Shown here: positions 26,911-35,543 of the stretch, in pieces | Position numbering within the stretch: position 1 is the stretch's first letter | How the letters are laid out: each line of letters begins with the position of its first letter | Assembly (NCBI GenBank): GCA_963712835.1 | Contig: CAVQJJ010000019.1 | Location: forward strand, 62,001 to 126,000 | Direction: 5' to 3' | DNA: 64,000 bases | Source: DATARH01 sp963712835 | GTDB lineage: Bacteria > Pseudomonadota > Alphaproteobacteria > ATCC43930 > CGMCC-115725 | Notes under the pieces: generated by a model | Seen by the model: the letters and a program-made list of their open reading frames with translations, nothing else | Told to the model about the DNA's origin: nothing | Database searches by the model: none | Translations under genes and position numbers: made by a program

Positions 26911-26924
26911 CATGCCGTGGCATG
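26911..26924. promoter_or_regulatory. Palindrome upstream of the first SGNH gene
   Basis: CATGCC and GGCATG face each other across 2 bases, 39 bp before the ATG at 26964, in a 243-bp gap after the barrel gene. It may be an operator or a small leader hairpin. The gap has no gene and suggests that the SGNH/acetylation genes can be transcribed separately. Confidence 0.3.
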
Positions 26925-26963
26925 TAGTCGGCGTGGATGTGGGCTTGACCCGCGGGAGGGACG

Positions 26964-27623
26964 ATGAACGGGGCGCTTGCCGGAATGGTCATACTGGTGC
27001 TCGGAGACAGCCATATGGCCGGGCCGAGCTATCTGATCTCGTCGCTGCACGAGGCGCTGGAGGCGCAGGGCGCGCAGGTCGACAGCTACGGCATGTGCGG
27101 CGCGAGCCCCGACGCCTGGCTCGAACGGACCACCGTGTCGTGCGGCACCGCCGAGCGGCATGGCGCCAACGCCACGCAGGCGACCAACGGCAAGCAGCAA
27201 AACACCTGGCAGATCAATGATCTGCTCAACAAGCATCCCCCCAATCTGGTGGTTGTCGAGGCGGCCGACGCGATGGGCGGGTACGGCTCGCCGCAGTTGC
27301 CGAAAGCGTGGATCTATGACCAGACCCATGCGTTGGCGACGCGCATTCACGCGTCGGGCGCCGCCTGTGTCTGGGTCGGACCGGTCTACGGCGAGGCCAA
27401 CTCGCCCTACCACAAGGCCGACGATCGGGTGCGCGACTTGTCGCAGTTCCTGTCGCAGTCCGTCGCCCCATGCGTCTATATCGATTCCCTTAAATTCGAG
27501 ACCGATCCGCACCAATGGCCGACGACCGACGGTCAGCATTTGACTGCAACGGGTTACCGCGCTTGGGGAGCCGATATTGCCAATGCCGTCGTGAGCCTGA
27601 AGCAGCAGGGTCAGCTGAGGTGA
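26964..27623 (+). CDS. SGNH hydrolase-like protein 1 (WssF-like)
   Basis: First of three tandem paralogues of about 220 residues. Block I GDSH (Ser nucleophile, residue 16) follows a hydrophobic strand right at the N-terminus; the C-terminal DGQHLTATGYRAWGADI supplies the Asp-x-x-His pair. Four or more conserved Cys (SYGMCG, VSCG, CVWVGP, APC) are shared by all three. Block III reads ADAMGGYG, with Ala at the place where copy 2 has Asn. No classical signal peptide is seen. In Pseudomonas fluorescens an SGNH-type WssF works with the AlgF/I/J-like WssGHI in cellulose acetylation; position before such genes here supports the same role. ATG 26964 follows GGGAGGGACG. Confidence 0.78.
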   Translation: MNGALAGMVILVLGDSHMAGPSYLISSLHEALEAQGAQVDSYGMCGASPDAWLERTTVSCGTAERHGANATQATNGKQQNTWQINDLLNKHPPNLVVVEAADAMGGYGSPQLPKAWIYDQTHALATRIHASGAACVWVGPVYGEANSPYHKADDRVRDLSQFLSQSVAPCVYIDSLKFETDPHQWPTTDGQHLTATGYRAWGADIANAVVSLKQQGQLR

Positions 27624-27626
27624 TCG

Positions 27627-27661
27627 GCTGCGTGCCGCGCCAAAAGGCCGCGGCACGCAGC
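27627..27661 (+). terminator. Strong hairpin just after SGNH gene 1
   Basis: Perfect 13-bp arms (27627-27639 and 27649-27661) around a 9-base loop containing AAAA, beginning 4 bases after the stop codon. No immediate T-run follows on the plus strand (TTCAAC), so it is either a weak intrinsic terminator or a 3'-end stabiliser that sets different mRNA levels within the cluster. Confidence 0.5.
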
Positions 27662-27758
27662 TTCAACATACAGTTCTAACGGCTTTTTAATCGCTTCTCT
27701 GCCATAAGGCTTTAGCGCTCGTTCGGTATCTCCGGCGCTGCAACCAGAGGATCGATCC

Positions 27759-28424
27759 GTGGTTAATGCCGCCCTCGCGGGACTGGTCGTCTTGGTTATT
27801 GGCGACAGCCATTTGGCCAATAAAGATTTTCTTTTAAGTTCGCTGCAGGACGACTTGGTCAATCAAGGCGCGATCGTCCATTCCTATGGCGTCTGCGGGT
27901 CGCAGCCGAATGATTGGGTGAAGCAGACGGAGCTGCCCTGCGGCCGCGGCGAACGCCACAACGCCGACCAGCCGATCATCGACAAGAGCCCAAAGGTCAA
28001 GACCTGGTCGCTCGAAAAGCTGATCGACGAGCAACACCCCGACCTGCTGATCGTCGAGCTCGGCGACAATATGGGCGGGTACGGGGTTCAGCCTGCGCTG
28101 CCTACGGATTGGATATCCTTCGAAATCCAGGAGATGATGAAGCCAATCGAGGCACGTCATCTGCCGTGCATCTGGGTGGGGCCGCCTTGGGGATCGGAGG
28201 GCGGAACGTCAAAGAAGACTTTCGCCCGCGTGCAGGAATTGTCGTCCTACCTGTCGCAAAACGTCTATCCCTGCCGCTATGTCAATTCGCTGCGCTTCTC
28301 GCAGCCCGGCCAATGGGCGACGTTCGACGGTGAGCATCTCACGCCCGACAGCTACCGCATCTGGGGCGCCGACATTGCCGAGGCGACGGTGCGGCTGTCG
28401 CACGTGATGCTGTCGCAGCGCTGA
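27759..28424 (+). CDS. SGNH hydrolase-like protein 2 (WssF-like)
   Basis: Second tandem paralogue, 221 residues, starting at GTG 27759 eight bases after AGAGG. GDSH is at residue 17 and DGEHLTPDSYRIWGADI near the C-terminus. Block III reads GDNMGGYG; of the three copies only this one has the Asn that commonly contributes to the SGNH oxyanion hole. The PPWGSEGGTSKKTF segment is shared with copy 3 but not copy 1. A role in placing or processing acetyl groups on the cellulose chain is inferred from the AlgF/I/J-like genes that follow. No signal peptide is obvious. Confidence 0.78.
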   Translation: MVNAALAGLVVLVIGDSHLANKDFLLSSLQDDLVNQGAIVHSYGVCGSQPNDWVKQTELPCGRGERHNADQPIIDKSPKVKTWSLEKLIDEQHPDLLIVELGDNMGGYGVQPALPTDWISFEIQEMMKPIEARHLPCIWVGPPWGSEGGTSKKTFARVQELSSYLSQNVYPCRYVNSLRFSQPGQWATFDGEHLTPDSYRIWGADIAEATVRLSHVMLSQR

Positions 28425-28602
28425 CCGTGTCGGCAGCTTCGACCATGTCGCGCAGTTATTTGAGAATTACCGGTGGTCCACGCCCGGCAAAGAAAAGTCG
28501 GGGTGTTAACCACGGGTTAGGTGAGGGCCGCTTACTTTACCGCCGCTTGGAGATGCGTTACCTCAACGTCACCCGGATGGGGTTTCAGGAGAATGGTCGG
28601 AC

Positions 28603-29268
28603 ATGAACGCGCTTCTGGCGGGGCTGACGATACTGGTCATCGGCGACAGCCATATGGTGACCCGCGATTACCTGATCTCGACGCTGCATGACGATCTGCT
28701 GGCACAGGGCGCGCAAGTCGACAGCTACGGCATGTGCGGCGCCAATGCCGGCGATTGGGTCTATCCCTCGACAGTCTCGTGCGGCAAGGCCGAGCGCATC
28801 GGCAAGGAAGCGCCCATCATCAACCGCGCGGCGAGCACACCGACCTACCAGATCGATCAGGTAATCGCGAAGTCGCATCCGAACCTGATCGTTATCGAGA
28901 TGGGCGACACGATGGCCGGGTACGGCCAGAAGGACTTTCCGCAGGGCTGGATCTATCAGCAGGTGCATGCGCTGACCGGCCGCATCGCCGCGCAGAACAT
29001 TCCGTGCGTCTGGGTCGGGCCGCCCTGGGGCAGCGAAGGCAGCACGTATCACAAGACCTTCGACCGCGTAAAAGAGATGTCCGAGTTCCTCTCGACCGCC
29101 GTCGCGCCGTGCAGGTTCATCGATTCGACGCAGTTCTCAAAGCCCAACCAGTGGCCGACGATTGACGGGCAGCATCTGACCAATTCGGGCTACAAGGCCT
29201 GGGGCGCAGACATCGCCACCGCGCTCGACCAAATGGTGCCGCAGATGCAGCTGGCGAAAAAGCCGTGA
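28603..29268 (+). CDS. SGNH hydrolase-like protein 3 (WssF-like)
   Basis: Third tandem paralogue, 221 residues. GDSH at residue 16, DGQHLTNSGYKAWGADI near the C-terminus, Cys pattern as in copies 1 and 2, block III GDTMAGYG. It is closest to copy 2 in the PPWGSEGSTYHKTF loop and to copy 1 in the SYGMCGA loop. The stop overlaps the GTG of the AlgF-like gene by 4 bp, which ties this copy most tightly to the acetylation genes. A 178-bp gap without a recognisable gene separates it from copy 2. An AGGAG lies 8 to 12 bases before the ATG. Confidence 0.8.
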   Translation: MNALLAGLTILVIGDSHMVTRDYLISTLHDDLLAQGAQVDSYGMCGANAGDWVYPSTVSCGKAERIGKEAPIINRAASTPTYQIDQVIAKSHPNLIVIEMGDTMAGYGQKDFPQGWIYQQVHALTGRIAAQNIPCVWVGPPWGSEGSTYHKTFDRVKEMSEFLSTAVAPCRFIDSTQFSKPNQWPTIDGQHLTNSGYKAWGADIATALDQMVPQMQLAKKP

Positions 29269-29975
29269 GCGCAACGATGAGCCGAAGTGCCCGCCGCGCC
29301 CTCGGCGGCGCGGCGCTGCTCGCGGCGCTGGCCGCAGTGCAGCCAGGCCCGAGCCTCGCGGCGGAAGGTCGGCTCTACCCGAGCGGCCCGCCCAACGGCG
29401 TCGCCTATCTGCGCTTTGTGAACCTGGCGCCGGCCGAGGTGACCATCACCTCGCCGGCCGCCAAGATCGCGATTCCCGCGGACGACGCCCACCGCGTCGG
29501 CGAGTTCAATCCGGTGACGCCGGGCGTGGCGCTGACCGGATCGGCGCAGCTCGGCGAGGCGACAAAGCCGATCAATGTGACGCTAGCCGCCAACGAGTTC
29601 GCCACCGTTGCGGTGATCGCCGACGGTGGCGGAGTCGCGGTCAAGGTGTTCCGTGAGACGCCGACCGATTTCAACGCGATGAAATCCTCGCTCGCGCTGT
29701 TCAACGCCGACAAGGACTGCACCAAAGCCGAGCTGGTCGCCGGCGACCAGCACCAGTCGGTCATCTCCGATCTCGCGCCGGACGCGCTTGGCCGGCGATC
29801 GGTGAACCCGGTAAAAGTTGCGCTTGCCGTCGCCTGCGGCGACCCGGCGCAGGCGGTGCCGGCAAAGCTCGGTCAGCTCAACGCCGGCGACCGCTACAGC
29901 ATCTTTGCCGTCGCCGGCAAGGCCGGCCCCGAAATCGTCGCGGCGCGCGACGAGCAGGCTCCGTTCCATCCCTAG
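29265..29975 (+). CDS. AlgF-like polysaccharide acetylation protein (WssG-like)
   Basis: The 236-residue product has a signal peptide ending SLAAE (about residue 33) and then the AlgF-type opening RLYPSGPPNGVAYLRFVNLAP. AlgF and WssG are periplasmic proteins that work with the MBOAT and AlgJ-type enzymes in O-acetylation of alginate or cellulose. GTG 29265 overlaps the previous stop; ATG 29277 is an alternative, and neither has a strong ribosome site, so coupled translation is likely. The MBOAT gene starts 18 bp after its stop. Confidence 0.8.
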   Translation: MSATMSRSARRALGGAALLAALAAVQPGPSLAAEGRLYPSGPPNGVAYLRFVNLAPAEVTITSPAAKIAIPADDAHRVGEFNPVTPGVALTGSAQLGEATKPINVTLAANEFATVAVIADGGGVAVKVFRETPTDFNAMKSSLALFNADKDCTKAELVAGDQHQSVISDLAPDALGRRSVNPVKVALAVACGDPAQAVPAKLGQLNAGDRYSIFAVAGKAGPEIVAARDEQAPFHP

Positions 29976-29993
29976 ACAGCGGCGCGGCGGCTC

Positions 29994-31403
29994 ATGGTCT
30001 TCTCGTCGATCGAATTCCTGGCGCTGTTTCTGCCGCTGTTCTTCATCGCCTATCTGGCGACACCGGGCGGTTCACGGAACCTGACCCTCTGCCTCGGCAG
30101 CTGGATGTTCTACGCGTGGTGGAAGCCGGGTTTCCTGTTGCTGATCGTCGGCATCACCTTTGCCGCCTGGTATCTCGGCCGCGAGATCGAGCGCGCCATG
30201 GAGCGCGGCAACGACGGCCGTCAGCGGCTGTTTTTGGCGGGCGGCATCGTCGTGATCCTCGGCTGTCTCGGCTGGTTCAAGTACGCCAACCTGCTGGTGC
30301 ACACGACCAATGACGCGCTGCAGTCGATGGCGCTCGGGCCGATCCCGTGGACCAACGTAATCCTGCCGATCGCGCTGTCGTTTACGGTGCTGCAATCGGT
30401 GTCGTACCTGATCGATGTGCGGCGTCGCGCGGTCATGGCGGAGCCGAGCTTTGTCAGCTTCGCCGCCTATCTCGACATGTTCCCGCATCTGATCGCCGGC
30501 CCGATCATTCGTTATTCCTGGGTCGACAAGGCGCTCATCGAGCGGCAGCTGACCTTCGAGGACATCTCGATCGGGGCGCGCCGGTTTATGCTGGGCTTCG
30601 CGGTCAAGGTGCTGATCGCGGACACGCTGGCGCCGGTCGTGGAGGCGGCGTTCGATTTGGCGCACCCGACCTTCGTCGATGCCTGGCTCGGCAATATCGG
30701 CTTCGCGTTCCAGATATTCTTCGACTTCGCCGGGTACAGCGCGATGGCGATCGGCCTCGGCCGGATGCTCGGCTTCAAATACCCCGAGAACTTCCGCGAT
30801 CCCTATCTTGCGGTGACGATCCAGGACTTCTGGCGGCGCTGGCATATCAGCCTGTCGACCTGGCTGCGCGATTACCTCTACATTTCGATGGGCGGCAACC
30901 GGCACGGCGACGCCCGCACCTATATCAATCTGTTGCTGACCATGGCAATCGGCGGGCTGTGGCACGGCGCGAGCTGGTCGTTCCTGCTGTGGGGTGTGAT
31001 CCACGGTGTGGCGCTGGCGATCGCGCGGTTCTGGAATCAACGCAACTTGTGGTGGCCGAGCGCGCTGTCGTATCCGCTGACCCTGCTCACCGTATTGTTC
31101 GCGTGGACGCCATTCCGGGCGACAAGCTGGGACGGCACGGTGGCAATGCTGTCGGGGCAGATCGGGCTCAACGGGTTTGCGATCAGCGATCAGATGACCC
31201 TGGTGATGCGGCCGCTGTTGTGGCTGTGGATGGGGATCGCCGCTGTCGTCGTGTTCTGGCCGGCGGTGAAGGCGCGATTTTTCCGGCGCTTCGAGAGCAC
31301 CGGCGGGTGGTGGGAAGCGCTATGGCCGATCGCGCTTTTTCTTTACGCGATCGCGGTGATGATGGGCCACCAAACCGTGCCCTTCCTGTATTTCCAATTT
31401 TAG
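29994..31403 (+). CDS. MBOAT family O-acyltransferase (AlgI/WssH-like)
   Basis: Integral inner-membrane protein of 469 residues with about 10-12 hydrophobic helices. AlgI/WssH/DltB-type MBOATs pass acetyl groups from a cytoplasmic donor across the membrane. Signature regions: MFPHLIAGPIIRY, FWRRWHISLSTWLRDYLYI, and IGGLWHGASWSFLLWG, whose His is the conserved catalytic residue of the family. Its place between AlgF-like and AlgJ-like genes, downstream of bcsABC, indicates cellulose as the acceptor. No acetyl-CoA supply gene is nearby. Confidence 0.93.
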   Translation: MVFSSIEFLALFLPLFFIAYLATPGGSRNLTLCLGSWMFYAWWKPGFLLLIVGITFAAWYLGREIERAMERGNDGRQRLFLAGGIVVILGCLGWFKYANLLVHTTNDALQSMALGPIPWTNVILPIALSFTVLQSVSYLIDVRRRAVMAEPSFVSFAAYLDMFPHLIAGPIIRYSWVDKALIERQLTFEDISIGARRFMLGFAVKVLIADTLAPVVEAAFDLAHPTFVDAWLGNIGFAFQIFFDFAGYSAMAIGLGRMLGFKYPENFRDPYLAVTIQDFWRRWHISLSTWLRDYLYISMGGNRHGDARTYINLLLTMAIGGLWHGASWSFLLWGVIHGVALAIARFWNQRNLWWPSALSYPLTLLTVLFAWTPFRATSWDGTVAMLSGQIGLNGFAISDQMTLVMRPLLWLWMGIAAVVVFWPAVKARFFRRFESTGGWWEALWPIALFLYAIAVMMGHQTVPFLYFQF

Positions 31404-31412
31404 GGCGAAGCG

Positions 31413-32600
31413 ATGACAATCCCGGTCGATCCGCTTGCGCCGCCCGCTTCTCCGGCTCAGGGGCCCTCCATAGGGACGTTGCCGTTGCGGATCCGTCCCT
31501 TGATGCTGCCCGGCGCGGCGTTGCTGGCGATCCTGGCGATCGGGCTCGCGACGAGCCTCTACACGCTGGTTTTCAAGGGCGCCGAGCTGCCGACCAAGGA
31601 CATCTCTTGGTCGGCCGCCGCCGACGGCACGACCACGAGTGCGGTCGGCGACTTCCTGCAGCACGCCAACCCGCTCGAAACCCCGCTGGTGACGTTCGAC
31701 CGGGTGACGTCGTACGTGTTCACCGGCGATCTCGGGGCGCGCGTGCGGCGCGGCTGCGGCAACTGGCTGTTCCTCACCGACGAACTGGTGCTGAACCAGG
31801 ATCAGCTCGGCAATGCCGCCAAGCATATCCGCATGGTGGAACAGGTCGCGTCATACCTAAAGAGCCGTCATATAGGGCTTATCGTCGCCCCGGTGCCGGA
31901 CAAATCGCGCGTGCAATCGGCCGATCTCTGCGGCGTCGAGCGCCCGCCGGCAATTGCCGGCCAACTCGGCGATTTCGAGACGCGGCTCAAATCCGCCGGG
32001 GTCGACGTCGTCGACCTGCTCGCGCCGATGAATGCGGTGGGCGGCGAGCGCTACTACCGCACCGACACGCACTGGAACGAGCGCGGCGCCAAGACCGCCG
32101 CCGCCGCGATCGCCGCGGCGGTGAAGGCGGCCGGTCTCGCCCCGACGCAAAAGGCTGAGTTCAAGGTTACGCAAGACAACGACCACGAACGAGTGGGCGA
32201 CCTTATTCGCCTCGCCGGTCTCGACAATGTGGCGTATCCGCTGCGCCCGCGCGGTGACGAAGAAGCGCCGACGGTGATCGCCGAATCCGCGGCCGCCAAT
32301 GTTGGGCTGCTCGACGAGACCCCGGCGCCCGAATTGGCGGTGATCGGCACCTCGTTCTCGCGCCGCGCCAATTTCGTCCCCTTCCTGTCGCTGGCGCTTG
32401 GCTCGCCGGTAGAGAATCGCGCCGAGGATGGCGGCGGCGTCGCCAATGCCGCGATCACTTATTTCGCCAAGCCCGAGTTCCAGAAGACGCCGCCGCGGGC
32501 GGTTGTCTGGGAGATTCCCGAGCGGATGATCGAGGAGCCGGTGACTTCTTCCGATGCGCAATGGGCCGCGACGCTCGGGACGCAGAATTCTGTGAAATAG
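31413..32600 (+). CDS. AlgJ/AlgX-type periplasmic acetyltransferase (WssI-like)
   Basis: The 395-residue product has one N-terminal membrane anchor (LMLPGAALLAILAIGLATSLY) and a periplasmic SGNH-like domain. TDTHWNERG carries the Asp-x-His pair and IGTSFS the Ser of the AlgJ/AlgX triad. Such proteins transfer acetyl from the MBOAT to the polymer. It starts 9 bp after the MBOAT stop. After its stop, 55 bp lead to bcsD. Confidence 0.87.
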   Translation: MTIPVDPLAPPASPAQGPSIGTLPLRIRPLMLPGAALLAILAIGLATSLYTLVFKGAELPTKDISWSAAADGTTTSAVGDFLQHANPLETPLVTFDRVTSYVFTGDLGARVRRGCGNWLFLTDELVLNQDQLGNAAKHIRMVEQVASYLKSRHIGLIVAPVPDKSRVQSADLCGVERPPAIAGQLGDFETRLKSAGVDVVDLLAPMNAVGGERYYRTDTHWNERGAKTAAAAIAAAVKAAGLAPTQKAEFKVTQDNDHERVGDLIRLAGLDNVAYPLRPRGDEEAPTVIAESAAANVGLLDETPAPELAVIGTSFSRRANFVPFLSLALGSPVENRAEDGGGVANAAITYFAKPEFQKTPPRAVVWEIPERMIEEPVTSSDAQWAATLGTQNSVK

Positions 32601-32655
32601 CGCTAGCGTTGCTCCTGCGGCGCGCGCTATCTCTTTGTGCGCGAAGGAGGCGATG

Positions 32656-33138
32656 ATGGCCGGACCGGCTCTGGACGAGGAACTGATCTCTCTCCACTAC
32701 TATGCCCGGCAGCAATGCTCGCGCCAGTGGGTGCACTTCATGGCGGCGATGTTTGCGGAGTTCGAAGAGCGCGTCGACGCCAGCGAGGCCGACCAGTTTC
32801 TTGGAGCGCTGGGACTCAAGATGGCGCGGCTCCTGCCGCTGCGCCATTGCGCCAGTCTCGAAGAGCTCGAAGACGACATCAACAGCGTCCTGGAAGGCGT
32901 CGACTGGGGCTGGATGCGTCTTCGCGAGAACGACAATTTCATCGAGATCACCCACGGTGCTTATCCATTGGTGCCGCAGGACGAAGGGCGGCGGAGCTGG
33001 CTGGTGCCGATCCTCGAAGGGCTCTACAGCGGTTGGCTTGGCGAGCAGGGCGGCGACCCGTCTTTCGTCGCACGCCTGGCGGGCCAGCCGCAAGGGACCG
33101 GCACGCTGCTGACCTTCCGCTACGGCCGTCACGAATAG
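32656..33138 (+). CDS. bcsD: Cellulose synthase subunit D
   Basis: BcsD (AcsD) forms a periplasmic ring of eight subunits that guides glucan chains and favours crystalline ribbons in Komagataeibacter. The 160-residue product matches the family in length and in the block WLVPILEGLYSGWL, preceded by LEELEDDINSVLEGVDWGW. Start at ATG 32656 chosen because AGGAGG ends 5 bases upstream; ATG 32653 lies too close. bcsD together with Wss-type acetylation genes is not a combination I know from a described operon. Confidence 0.87.
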   Translation: MAGPALDEELISLHYYARQQCSRQWVHFMAAMFAEFEERVDASEADQFLGALGLKMARLLPLRHCASLEELEDDINSVLEGVDWGWMRLRENDNFIEITHGAYPLVPQDEGRRSWLVPILEGLYSGWLGEQGGDPSFVARLAGQPQGTGTLLTFRYGRHE

Positions 33139-33187
33139 GTTCCGCCACCCCAGTTCAGGATATAGCAGTTCAATTCCACAGGGTTCG

Positions 33188-34228
33188 ATGCGAGCGTTCG
33201 TCGCCGTTTTCGTTGCCTTTCTATCTGCCGTTTTGCTCATGCCCGCGATCGTGCGGGCGCAGAACGCCTCGCTCCCCAGTGAATGGCTCACCTACCGCGA
33301 CCGCTTCGTCGGCGCGGACGGACGCGTCGTCGATACCGGCAATAAGGGCGTCACCCACACCGAGGGCCAAGGCTGGGCGATGTTGTTTGCGGAGAATTTC
33401 GACGACCGCGCCACCTTCGACCGCATCTGGGACTGGACCCGCGACAAGCTGCGCCGGCCGGATGGCGCGCTGTTCTCGTGGCGCTGGGACCCGGACGCCA
33501 AGGACCCCATCGCCGATGCCAACAACGCGACCGATGGCGACACGCTGATCGCCTGGGCGCTGATGCTTGCCGCGCGGCGCTGGCACAATTCGGTCTATGC
33601 CCACGAAGCGCGGCGGATCGTCGTCGACATTCGCGAGAAGCTGATCAAGCCGGCTGGAGGCGGGTTGGTGCTGCTGCCCGGTATCGACGGCTTCACCCGC
33701 AAGGACGGCACGGTGGTCGTTAACCCGTCCTATTACGTCTACCCCGCGCTCGAGGCGTTCCCGCGCCTCGATCCATCGCCGAAATGGGCGCGGGTGCGGA
33801 TCGACGGGCTGAGGCTCCTGGCCAAAGCGCGGTTCGGCAAATGGGGCCTGACCTCCGACTGGGTCACGATCGATAGTAAGGGGGCGGTCGCGCCGTTTAC
33901 GCAGGTCCCGCCGCGTTTCGGCTATGACGCGATTCGCATTCCCCTCTATCTGATCTGGGGGCGCGAGGCGACGAACCGGCGCCTCGCGGACGAAATGCGC
34001 TTCTGGGACGGCTTTGCCGACAAGCCGATCCCCGCCTGGGTCGATGTGACCAACGACGCCGTCGCGCCGTTCCCGGCGCCGGACGGCTTCCAGGCAATCA
34101 TCGACCTGGTTCGCTCGCGGCTGCATGACAAGCCGACACCGCCGCCGCAGATCGACGACAAGGACGACTACTACTCGGCGAGCCTCATCCTGCTCGCCGG
34201 CCTCGCCGGCCGCGCGACGGGGTTCTAA
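33188..34228 (+). CDS. bcsZ: Periplasmic endo-beta-1,4-glucanase (GH8)
   Basis: BcsZ cleaves cellulose chains during synthesis and is a regular member of bcs operons. The 346-residue product has a signal peptide ending VRAQ (about residue 24). The GH8 catalytic Glu is in VTHTEGQGWAM and the catalytic Asp in NATDGDTLIAWAL; VVNPSYYVYPAL is also typical. It lies 49 bp after bcsD and is the last gene of the cellulose locus; the next gene is on the other strand. Confidence 0.95.
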   Translation: MRAFVAVFVAFLSAVLLMPAIVRAQNASLPSEWLTYRDRFVGADGRVVDTGNKGVTHTEGQGWAMLFAENFDDRATFDRIWDWTRDKLRRPDGALFSWRWDPDAKDPIADANNATDGDTLIAWALMLAARRWHNSVYAHEARRIVVDIREKLIKPAGGGLVLLPGIDGFTRKDGTVVVNPSYYVYPALEAFPRLDPSPKWARVRIDGLRLLAKARFGKWGLTSDWVTIDSKGAVAPFTQVPPRFGYDAIRIPLYLIWGREATNRRLADEMRFWDGFADKPIPAWVDVTNDAVAPFPAPDGFQAIIDLVRSRLHDKPTPPPQIDDKDDYYSASLILLAGLAGRATGF

Positions 34229-34235
34229 GTCTCGC

Positions 34236-35417
34236 CTATTGCGGGCCCGAGCGGACCGAGGCGGGCTGGCCAGGGAGCTTGAAGCGCGTGCCGGCATCGG
34301 TCACCCGGTCGCCCATCACCTGCAGCACCGACAAGTCGGAATCGATGAAGTTGCCGACATAGATGTGGCTGCCGTCGGCGCTGAAGGCGGCGCCCTCGGG
34401 CAGCGCGCCGACCGTTACCTCGCCGACCCGCGTCACCTTCTTGCCGTCGATGCTCAGCAGGCTGACCGCGCCGCCCGCATGGTAGTACCAGGTATCCTTG
34501 GTGCGGTTCGAGCCGCGCGCCTCCACCGTGACGGCGAGGTTGCCCTTGGGACTGATCGCCAACCCCTCCGGCAAATCGCCGACGGTGATGTGATCGATAA
34601 TGTGGATCGGCTTGGCCGTCATATCCACGACGCTCACCGTATCAACGTTGCCGTCCGAACTGCCGCCGCCGCCGGTATTGGCGATGAGTGCGAGCTGGCC
34701 GTTGGGGGTGATGCCCACATTGTAGGGATAGTTGTTGGCCGGCAGGTCGTTCTTGGCATCGTACGTGACCTTGCCGTTGTCGATGGTCAGCACGGCGACC
34801 TTGTCGGTCCCCGGCTTGACCGCCAGCGCGGTCTTGCCGTCGGGACTGATGGCGACCGCCGAAACCTTGTCGGGCGCGGCGCCGACGGTCACGGTGTCGG
34901 TGACCTTGACGTCCTTGCCGCTGATCGAAAGGACCGAAATCGTCCCGTCATCGCGGTTGCAGACCAGCGCCCACTTGCCGTCCGGCGAGATCGCCAGCCC
35001 GCTCGGCGCCTTGCCCAGCGTCAATGTATTGACCACCATCGGTGGGTTCGCCGTCAAATCGACGACGAAGAGCCGGTTGTCGGGCGCGATGGCGAACGCG
35101 TTGTCTTTGGGGACGCCCTTCATCGTATCGGCGACGAGGGCCAAATCGCGCGCCGGCGTGATCGCCAGATTGGTCGGCGGCCCGACGATCGTGTTGTCGA
35201 GCGGTATCGTCGCGACCACGCGCGGGCTGGCGGGCTTCGAGATGTCGATTACCGACAGCGTGTCCTTGCCGGGCTCGCCCATGGTCACCTTGCCATCGGC
35301 GAAATGCGGCTTCTGGTCGTTGCCGACGATCATCAGCTGCTGGGCGTGAGCGCTGACCGCGAGGGCCAAGATCGCCGCGGCCGCCAATGCGCAGCCGGCA
35401 AGTCTCGATAAACGCAT
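34236..35417 (-). CDS. Secreted YVTN/YncE-type beta-propeller protein
   Basis: The 393-residue product has a signal peptide (VSAHAQ, about residue 25) and repeats of the 40-residue propeller type: LAISPDGKWALVCNRDDGTISVL, VAISPDGKTALAV, LAISPKGNLAVTVEA, giving about seven blades. Such proteins are periplasmic or extracellular; the function here is unknown. ATG 35417 follows a GGGAGGAA ribosome site 4 bases upstream. It is convergent with bcsZ (7 bp apart) and has no visible operon partner. A quinoprotein-like role is possible, but no catalytic signature is seen. Confidence 0.8.
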   Translation of the reverse strand: MRLSRLAGCALAAAAILALAVSAHAQQLMIVGNDQKPHFADGKVTMGEPGKDTLSVIDISKPASPRVVATIPLDNTIVGPPTNLAITPARDLALVADTMKGVPKDNAFAIAPDNRLFVVDLTANPPMVVNTLTLGKAPSGLAISPDGKWALVCNRDDGTISVLSISGKDVKVTDTVTVGAAPDKVSAVAISPDGKTALAVKPGTDKVAVLTIDNGKVTYDAKNDLPANNYPYNVGITPNGQLALIANTGGGGSSDGNVDTVSVVDMTAKPIHIIDHITVGDLPEGLAISPKGNLAVTVEARGSNRTKDTWYYHAGGAVSLLSIDGKKVTRVGEVTVGALPEGAAFSADGSHIYVGNFIDSDLSVLQVMGDRVTDAGTRFKLPGQPASVRSGPQ

Positions 35418-35543
35418 GCGTTCCTCCCGTGAGGCCCGGCCGTTCCGGCCGTTCATCGGCCTCAGACGGCGATGCTGATCCGTTCCTTTAATGGCGGCAA
35501 GTGCTTGCTGGCGCGGGTCACAATTTTCCGGGACGGGCGGCTA

